A stretch of DNA of 64,000 nucleotides. Origin: Oreohelix idahoensis (taxonomy: Eukaryota; Mollusca; Gastropoda; Stylommatophora; Oreohelicidae). The position numbers and the translations under genes are program-made. Positions 57,933 to 64,000 of this stretch are shown here, in pieces. Each line of letters begins with the position of its first letter. Within the stretch, counting starts at the first letter, position 1. The notes under the pieces are model-generated. The model saw only the letters and a list, made by a program, of their open reading frames with translations, was not told the DNA's origin and did no database searches. The stretch covers positions 337,983-401,982 of the forward strand of contig JAMPIV010018969.1 of NCBI GenBank assembly GCA_024509875.1. The letters are read 5' to 3'.

Positions 57933-59409
57933 TGATAAAGTTGATAATGTTGGATTTTTATTCCCGTTAATGATATCCACCAAAAGATAGATATAAGTGG
58001 ATGGAAGCAGACATCATCATCATCATCAGTTGATAAGATCTCTATGGTGTTGTTTGCTCCACTGTAGTGTATGGAATGTCAACTTGACCTACGCAGTGGT
58101 GTGTAGACATGGATTGAGTGTACAATGTGCGAATGATGATAAGGGTTCGTGTTGTTGACAAATGTTCTTTTCTCACACTCATGTATGACTGGAAGTCATC
58201 GACACCAACGACTGTGTACCTTTTCTAAAGTTTAATTGGACGTACACACTCGACAGCACAGATAGTGACAAATCACAGGTTGGCATAATACATCATAGTA
58301 CAGTGGATAACTGGTCTTGCAATGTTATGTTACATGGGCACTCATGTAGATTAATATATAATGGACTGTCAGTAGCCAAGCCCTCAGCATCGCCCATACA
58401 TATAAATCATCTGACTTCACTGACTGAGCACGTCAGCTTATAAACAATATTTCAGATGGCTTCTAAACCTAATCTCGTTTAGCGACGATTCTCCCACATA
58501 ATGTTCAGCACATATTTTTTTCATATAATAATATTGAACCGCTGATAAAGGGTTCTCATGTGTAGCAGTGATCTCTGGACTAAACAAGCGATAATACGGG
58601 CATCCCCTTTTCTCTTCTTGAAAGTCACTACATGTTTGGATCCAAGATGGCTTCACTCGTGAGCTGTCACTCACGTTTGGATACAGATAATGAATCTGTC
58701 CTAAAGTTAGTCATTCATAAAACATTGCATTGCTCTGTAGATTTGATCATGAACAATTGACTGCATTCTACAGAATATAGTGCTGCTAGGAATCGAAGTC
58801 GTTTTCATCGAGTCAAATATATTCTCTTATCGAAAATGGTGGCTTCGTACGAGAGTTCATAAAAGTATCTTGGATTACCTTGGTATAAGAAATATGAAAC
58901 TGCCATTCCTTGGCAATACGCATAAACACTGGGGTAAAGCATACACGATAGGTCTAGACGACTATCACTTTCCCCACAAATACTGAGATCACTTTTTCCC
59001 CGGCGACAGGCCGACATAGGAAACACAGTCCCTATCAGGACGAAGCCAAATCACACCACACTCTAGCGACACATCCGCCGAATAGCCTTCGACCTCTCTA
59101 GAGACAACAGAACATATAGTTCGACTTAGATATGTAAAGATATACAGATATAAGACAGACTCGTCCTACTCAGACAAACAATACACATAAATTCAGGCCA
59201 TAGATATTCTGAAGCAAGAACAATCTATTATTACCCAAACAACGAATAAATCGCAGTAAAATGGATTCATCCGCGGAGTTTGATCGAAGAGATGGCACAA
59301 CTTTCAAGGGAAGTAACTCATGTAATGACTTTCCCTTAAGCACTAGTAGAAAAAATTACCTATGGTTATAATATTGTAAGATAAAAAGTTCAAAGGACTG
59401 CACGTAACA
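57933..59409 (-). repeat. Element C 5' LTR
   Basis: It matches 49889-51352 with about a dozen differences, among them an extra CAT unit near 58025 and extra bases at 59346-59351 and 59383-59395. It would carry the promoter for element transcription on the minus strand. Confidence 0.9.
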
Positions 59410-59449
59410 GTATTATTTGGCATTGACGTCATTTTTATGTTGGCGTCAG

Positions 59450-59693
59450 AAGGTTGGGCCATGTCTGCAGAAAGGGAGAAGATCGGCTACCACGACAAGC
59501 ATGCGAAACTAACAGCCAGGGATCCAACCCCGAGGACGACCCAGAGTCCGCAGGGAGGACAACATTAGACAATCTCTGAAGGACTAGAATGGAACCAGGC
59601 CAGGAGGAAGACAGCCGATTGGACAGTATGACGCTCCCTCTCATTCAAAAACTCTTCACCTCACGGTAGACAAGGGATGATGAAGTAAGTAAG
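59450..59693 (+). mobile_element. 5'-truncated, decayed LINE, (TAAG)n family
   Basis: GGCCATGTCTGCAG, GATCGGCTACCACGACAAGC, CCAGAGTCCGC and the TAAGTAAGTA tail identify the last 240 bp of the family at 7390-9516. It has several small deletions, including one in the GACCGAGGACTAG block, and the end block is altered (GGGATGATGAAG). No target duplication was found; it lies 40 bp outside element C. Confidence 0.75.
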
Positions 59694-60108
59694 TATCCTG
59701 GTATCACATATTTTAGAGCTGATAATATTTTAGTACGCCTTGTTGTAGCGATTTTCAAGTGTTAATAATTAATTTACTGACATTCTAGCGTAAGTGATAT
59801 TCTAATTAAATCAAAATCCGTTTAATTCTAGTTTTTGTCGTATTTTAATGGTAGGGATATTTTTGTATTTAAGACATAACATGGATAATGATCACATTCT
59901 AGCGTAGGTTATGCAGACCTTCTTTGTGGACATGAAGAGGGTGAAGAGGACGCGGTAATACCTTGAGCTGATGACATGGGGCAGGCTTTGTTCGGTTTGG
60001 TGTTAAGGACCATCATCATTGCACACGGACAACTCAATCAGTGCACCGATCTCCTCCCTTAGATCACACAAAGAGGATCTCAGCACAGTGCATGAACTCC
60101 GTATTCTT
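59694..60108. other. Intergenic DNA, nothing recognised
   Basis: No feature seen between the LINE tail and the minisatellite. Confidence 0.4.
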
Positions 60109-60545
60109 CCAACTAAGTTGTGGAATGAGAAAACAATACGGCGGATGTATTCCGCCAAATAAGTTGTGGATTGAGCAAACAATACGGCGAACGTATTCTA
60201 CCAACTAAGTTGTGGAATGAGCAAACAATACGGCGGACGTATTCTACCAACTAAGTTGTGGAATAAGCAAACAATACGGAGGACGTATTCTACCAACTAA
60301 GTTGTGGAATGAGCAAACAATACGGCGGACGTATTCTACCAACTAAGTTGTGGAATGAGCAAACAATACGGCGACCGTATTCTACCAACTAAGTTGTGGA
60401 ATGAGCAAACAATACGGCGACCGTATTCTACCAACTAAGTTGTGGAATGAGCAAACAATACGGCGACCGTATTCTACCAGCCAAGTTGTGGAATGAGCAA
60501 ACAATACGGCGGCCGTATTCCGCCAAAATAAGCTGTGGAATACAG
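60109..60545. repeat. 46-bp minisatellite, about 9.5 units
   Basis: Units begin CCAACTAAGTTGTGGAATGA at 60109, 60155, 60201, 60247, 60293, 60339, 60385, 60431, 60477 and 60523. The period is exactly 46 bp throughout, with substitutions only. Each holds AACAATACGGCGG(A/C)CGTATT; its GTATT and AATAC ends are inverse, so the unit contains a small dyad. First and last units are the most diverged. The minus frame across it is incidental. Confidence 0.95.
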
Positions 60546-60647
60546 CAAAGAAGGTAAGAAGAATCAACCTCACGGTTATGTAGGCCAAAACAGTAAAAGG
60601 TACATGCCGTCCCACAGGCTTCAGTATTCTATGTTTCAGATTTTATG

Positions 60648-60937
60648 TGGTGGGGTGACCAATTCCTTTCTTTGCTGCCTTTGCCTTTCCTAACCCAAGG
60701 TTTCCATGTACCGATAGGTAAACTGCGTCCAACTGGCTTGCCTACCGGCCCCAAAGTTACTGTTTTCCGGGATCTAAACCTGGAGCGTCACGATACAGTC
60801 TACCCAGCTGTAAATTGGTACCTGACTCTACTCTTGAGTTAGAGAAAGCAAAGACAGCGAGTAGGGGAACTGATCACCCACCTCATAAAGCTGGATCTAA
60901 CATGACATAGTCTCTAACACGCCACTCTGCTACGGGA
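60648..60937. mobile_element. SINE family 2, inverted fragments (copy 3)
   Basis: The right part (about 60800-60937, plus) carries the family 2 body: CAGCTGTAAATTGGTACC, CTTGAGTTAGAGAAAGC, GTCTCTAACACGCCACTC. The left part (about 60648-60710) is the same body region on the minus strand (GTGGGGTGACCAATTCC, TTTCTTTGCTGCCTTTGCC). A tRNA-like head is not recognisable. The arrangement implies two insertions or an inversion. Confidence 0.6.
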
Positions 60938-61126
60938 CTACCTTTATTTTACACGGCGGCGTGACGCTATCAGGGTTCCAGCCCTACAACTTTGTCTCGA
61001 CAGCAATTGTTCAAACCACTTTACCACATGACGCTCTAAGTCTAAAGTAAACAGGTGGTTTCTACAAAAACCACAACTACTAGCAAGGCTGTGGAGTCTG
61101 AGCGTGGAGTTCGTTGCCTTATAGTA

Positions 61127-61347
61127 GAGTCGGTAACAAATGACCGGATCCCGACTCCGAATATTATGCCATATGACTAGTAAAAAAAACAGTCGTTGGA
61201 GTCGGTAACAAATGACCGGATCCCGACTCCCAATATTATGCCATATGACTAGTAAAAAAAACAGTCGTTGGAGTCGGTAACAAATGACCGGATCCAGACT
61301 CCGAATATTATGAATATGACTAGTAAAAAAACAGTCGTTGGAGTCGG
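61127..61347. repeat. 72-bp tandem repeat, three units
   Basis: Units start GAGTCGGTAACAAATGACCG at 61127, 61199 and 61271 (the last two bases shorter), with a partial fourth GAGTCGGT at 61341. They differ by only a few bases (CCCGACTCCGAA, CCCGACTCCCAA, CCAGACTCCGAA). The unit has CGACTCC against GGAGTCGG, an inverse pair around the junction. Confidence 0.95.
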
Positions 61348-61430
61348 TGCTTGGACCTCTAAAATTTCAGGAGTGGGAAAATGTTTTGGCCAACTCCAGA
61401 ACCTTGGCCACTAAAGCAGTTAGTAAACTT

Positions 61431-62458
61431 CACACGCACATACTCTAGTATTATAACACAAGCATCATTGTCACACGCACATACACTAGTATTATAACAC
61501 GAGCATCATTGTCTCAGGCACATACACTAGTATTATAACACGAGCATCATTGTCACACGCACATACACTAGTACGAGTATTATAACACGAGCATCATTGT
61601 CACACGCACATACACTAGTATTATAACACGAGCATCATTGTCACACGCTCATACACTAGTATTATAACACGAGCATCATTGTCACACGCACATGCACAAG
61701 TATTATAACACGAGCATCATTGCCACACGCACATACACTAGTATTATAATACAAGCATCATTGTCACACGCACATACACTAGTATTATAACACGAGCATC
61801 ATTGTCACACGCACATACACTAGTATTATAACACGAGCATCATTGTCACACGCACATACACTAGTATTATAACACGAGCATCATTGTCACACGCACATAC
61901 ACTAGTATTATAACACGAGCATCATTGTCACACGCACATACACTAGTATTATAACACGAGCATCATTGTCACACGCACATACACTAGTATTATAACACGA
62001 GCATCATTGTCACACGCACATACACTAGTATTATAACACGAGCATCATTGTCACACGCACATACACTAGTATTATAACACGAGCATCATTGTCACACGCA
62101 CATACACTAGTATTATAACACGAGCATCATTGTCACACGCACATACACTAGTATTATAACACGAGCATCATTGTCACACGCACATACACTAGTATTATAA
62201 CACGAGCATCATTGTCACACGCACATACACTAGTATTATAACACGAGCATCATTGTCACACGCACATACACTAGTATTATAACACGAGCATCATTGTCAC
62301 ACGCACATACACTATATAACATGAGCATCATTGTCACACGCACATACACTAGTATTATAACACGAGCATCATTGTCACACGCACATACACTAGTATTATA
62401 ACACGAGTATCATTGTCACACGCACATACACTAGTATTATAACACGAGCATCATTGTC
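61431..62458. repeat. 41-bp minisatellite, about 25 units
   Basis: A tandem array of a 41-bp unit (CACACGCACATACACTAG, TATTATAACACGAGCATC, then ATTGT) covers 1028 bp. Units in the middle (about 61780-62290) are essentially identical; those at the left edge carry substitutions. One unit near 61571 has six extra bases, and one near 62313 lacks several. Each unit contains the palindrome ACTAGT. Confidence 0.97.
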
Positions 62459-62709
62459 CGCTGTAGCTGGTCCCCTTACCTGAAGCCTGGACCAAGTTTC
62501 ACAGACACTTGCAGCAGTATTTTCTGTAGCACATTTTTTACATGAAGAGATTGCCAGCCTCATTTACGACTTGCCAGAGGCGTCAGTAAGCCTATTCTTT
62601 CTGTATCTCACCAGATACCACAGGGAACTACAAGGAGCGAAACAGTGAGCATACACATCCTAACAATATGAACTTTGACATGTACACGCGCATTCGACGG
62701 GTACCTACA

Positions 62710-62976
62710 TAAATAAATAAAGGTAATTAACAGGCACTCGTTGGACATAAAGGAGAACACCAGGCAACAGAAAAGAAATATAAGTGATAGACTTAGGCTA
62801 CTGGGAATCGAACCAAGGACCATGCAAGCGGCGCCATCGCCTTACTGTGAAAGTAGATAGCGACAGGACTCTCTTCGATTCCCAGTGAGCCTATCACTTA
62901 TATTTCTTTTCTGTTGTCTGGAGGGTTGTCCTCCTTTCTGTCCAACGAGTACCTGTTAATTAGCTTCATTTATTTA
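62710..62976. repeat. Inverted repeat, two 103-bp arms with tRNA-like ends
   Basis: The left arm 62710-62812 and right arm 62874-62976 are imperfect reverse complements around a 61-bp spacer. Matching blocks are AATTAACAGG, CTCGTTGGACA, AACAGAAAAGAAATATAAGTG and CTGGGAATCGAA. At the inner edge of the left arm, read on the minus strand, is a perfect pol III B box, GGTTCGATTCC (62805-62815); the right arm has TTCGATTCCC. The simplest reading is two head-to-head copies of a short tRNA-related SINE. Confidence 0.75.
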
Positions 62977-63832
62977 CTATTCACGGGACTCAGGTAGCCT
63001 TGATCATGCATATAAATTAGCACGAGTCAATTTCAACAATATCCACGCGCATTCAGGTATAAACAAACGACTGCTTTTACAAGCAGGCGTGTAGGTGCTC
63101 GTTCAGGCATACGAAAACTAGCGCGTTTACCTTTACGCTTACGCCCGCTTACCTTTACGCATACGCTCGCAAAGATGAGTTCACGAGGTAAGATTCTAAG
63201 CTGAATTAAATTCCTCGTAAGCGAAAAGAATTATTATTATAAACACTTTTTTTTTTGGTTGTTATTTTGTTTAACACAATTATACAAAATGCTAAAGGAA
63301 TATAAACAACATAAACTATTTTTTTTTGGTTTAAACACAACAATGCGGAACACTAACATGTAGGGTAAAAATAAACAAACCCACCTGCGCCCTAACCACG
63401 CCGAGTAGTAATATGAAAATAATAATAATAGAAAACAAAGTTCACAAATAGTGTGTCAGTCAAACCTTTAGATAGAATTATCCGGAACTTGGAATACGGG
63501 CAAACGTTGTCTTAAATTTATCTTGGAAGATTGGCTGGACTACGGCAATTCAAGCAGACGACCACTGGCTAGATTAATGAAGGAATGAATGGGGCACTTT
63601 TTCCCTCTCTTTAAAAAAAATGTTATTGCCTCTACAACTTCCTCTTCCGCTTAACTTCGCACGGCGACGCGAGACGAAGTGTTCGTTTGGCCAATAGGCG
63701 ATTGCGCGTGCAGGAATATTTACGTTGAAAGGCGGAGCTTTGATCGCCAAGACAATAATAAACACTGGTATTATGTGCCGGTGGTGAGGCGGTCAGGCTT
63801 GTACTTGAATGACTTTCGGTTTGACTCTTATC
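62977..63832. other. Intergenic DNA, no supported gene
   Basis: T-rich runs lie near 63247 and 63319 and an ATAATAATAATA run near 63419. A CCAAT box with GC-rich neighbours (GGCCAATAGGCGATTGCGCG) near 63689 could belong to a promoter, but no transcript evidence can be seen. Confidence 0.35.
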
Positions 63833-64000
63833 CAGTGGCGTACTTAGATTCGGGGGTAGGGGGGTTCGAGAGGGGCGATACGTCCCGGGTGACAGCCAGG
63901 ATATTTTGTCAGTACTTACTGTTAAAAAAAAAAGGCTACTTGTGTGTTTCTTTATGGGGGCGGGGGTGCTGAAGGTAGGATCTGCCCCTGGGTCAAAATA
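63833..64000 (+). mobile_element. Possible DNA transposon terminus (hAT/Chapaev-like)
   Basis: CAGTGGCGTACTTAGATTCG near 63834 resembles the common CAGTGGCGTAGCTAGG-type terminal repeat of cut-and-paste elements. GCCCCTGGG at the window end may be part of the opposite terminus. The window stops before this can be tested. Confidence 0.3.

Larger units (their letters stand above)
49889..59409 (-). mobile_element. Element C: complete Gmr1-type Ty3/gypsy retrotransposon
   Basis: A 9.5-kb minus-strand element has both LTRs, a primer site, gag-pol and a purine tract. The flanking pentanucleotides GTAAT (49884-49888) and GTATT (59410-59414) are a near-match target duplication. The LTRs (1464 and 1477 bp) differ by about a dozen small changes, so insertion is recent but older than element B. 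Apart from one extra A in an A7 run near the start of gag, the whole gag-protease-integrase-RT-RNase H region is one open frame. It is the best-preserved element in the window and the closest to being functional. Confidence 0.95.

Noticed and set aside
61431..62458. CRISPR-like regular array
   Set aside because: The repeats are contiguous with no unique spacers, in a eukaryotic setting; a minisatellite.

Overview
The window looks like chromosomal DNA from an invertebrate animal. It is AT-rich, packed with transposable elements, and has many microsatellites and minisatellites; I see no operons or compact genes. The mix of RTE-like LINEs, tRNA-derived SINEs and several Ty3/gypsy-class LTR elements would fit a mollusc, but the species cannot be read from the sequence. 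No complete host gene is supported. The only host candidate is a possible signal-peptide first exon near 1.6 kb on the minus strand.

The main content is three LTR retrotransposons, together about 27 kb (42% of the window). Element A (23843-32838, minus) and element B (32839-41482, plus) lie head to head and share one truncated junction. Element C (49889-59409, minus) is complete, with two LTRs and a 1504-codon uninterrupted pol frame. All three carry integrase UPSTREAM of reverse transcriptase-RNase H (gag-PR-INT-RT-RH). RT sequence and style are Ty3/gypsy, but the order is that of Ty1/copia. This is the arrangement known for the Gmr1-type elements. A and C form one sub-lineage: LTRs start TGTTACG, the presumed primer site starts TGGTG, and a CX2CX13CXH motif takes the place of a CCHC knuckle. 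B forms another: its LTR starts TGTCGTG, it has a perfect tRNA-Pro primer site, and it has a canonical CCHC knuckle.

Region by region. 0.6-1.36 kb: worn LTR relic related to B. 3.1-9.5 kb: a cluster of RTE-like LINE pieces (two 5'-truncated copies with target-site duplications, an endonuclease fragment, a nearly whole RT region) and another LINE 3' tail. 9.5-23.8 kb: mostly unrecognised intergenic DNA with two copies of a tRNA-derived SINE, one copy of a second SINE, three copies of a short repeat and simple repeats. 23.8-41.5 kb: elements A and B. 41.5-47.2 kb: a LINE fragment with target duplication, G-tracts and a long AT microsatellite. 47.2-49.4 kb: a SINE and a broken copy of a multi-copy animal gene of unknown function. 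49.9-59.4 kb: element C. 60.1-62.5 kb: three unrelated minisatellites (46, 72 and 41 bp periods). 62.7-63 kb: an inverted pair of short tRNA-like repeats. The last 160 bp may begin a DNA transposon.

The LINE machinery would supply reverse transcription for the SINEs and 5'-truncated copies. The LTR elements encode their own capsid, protease, integrase and RT. Most frames are broken by single-base shifts, several in A/T runs, so either decay or assembly error must be considered, especially as the LTR pairs are nearly identical and hence young.
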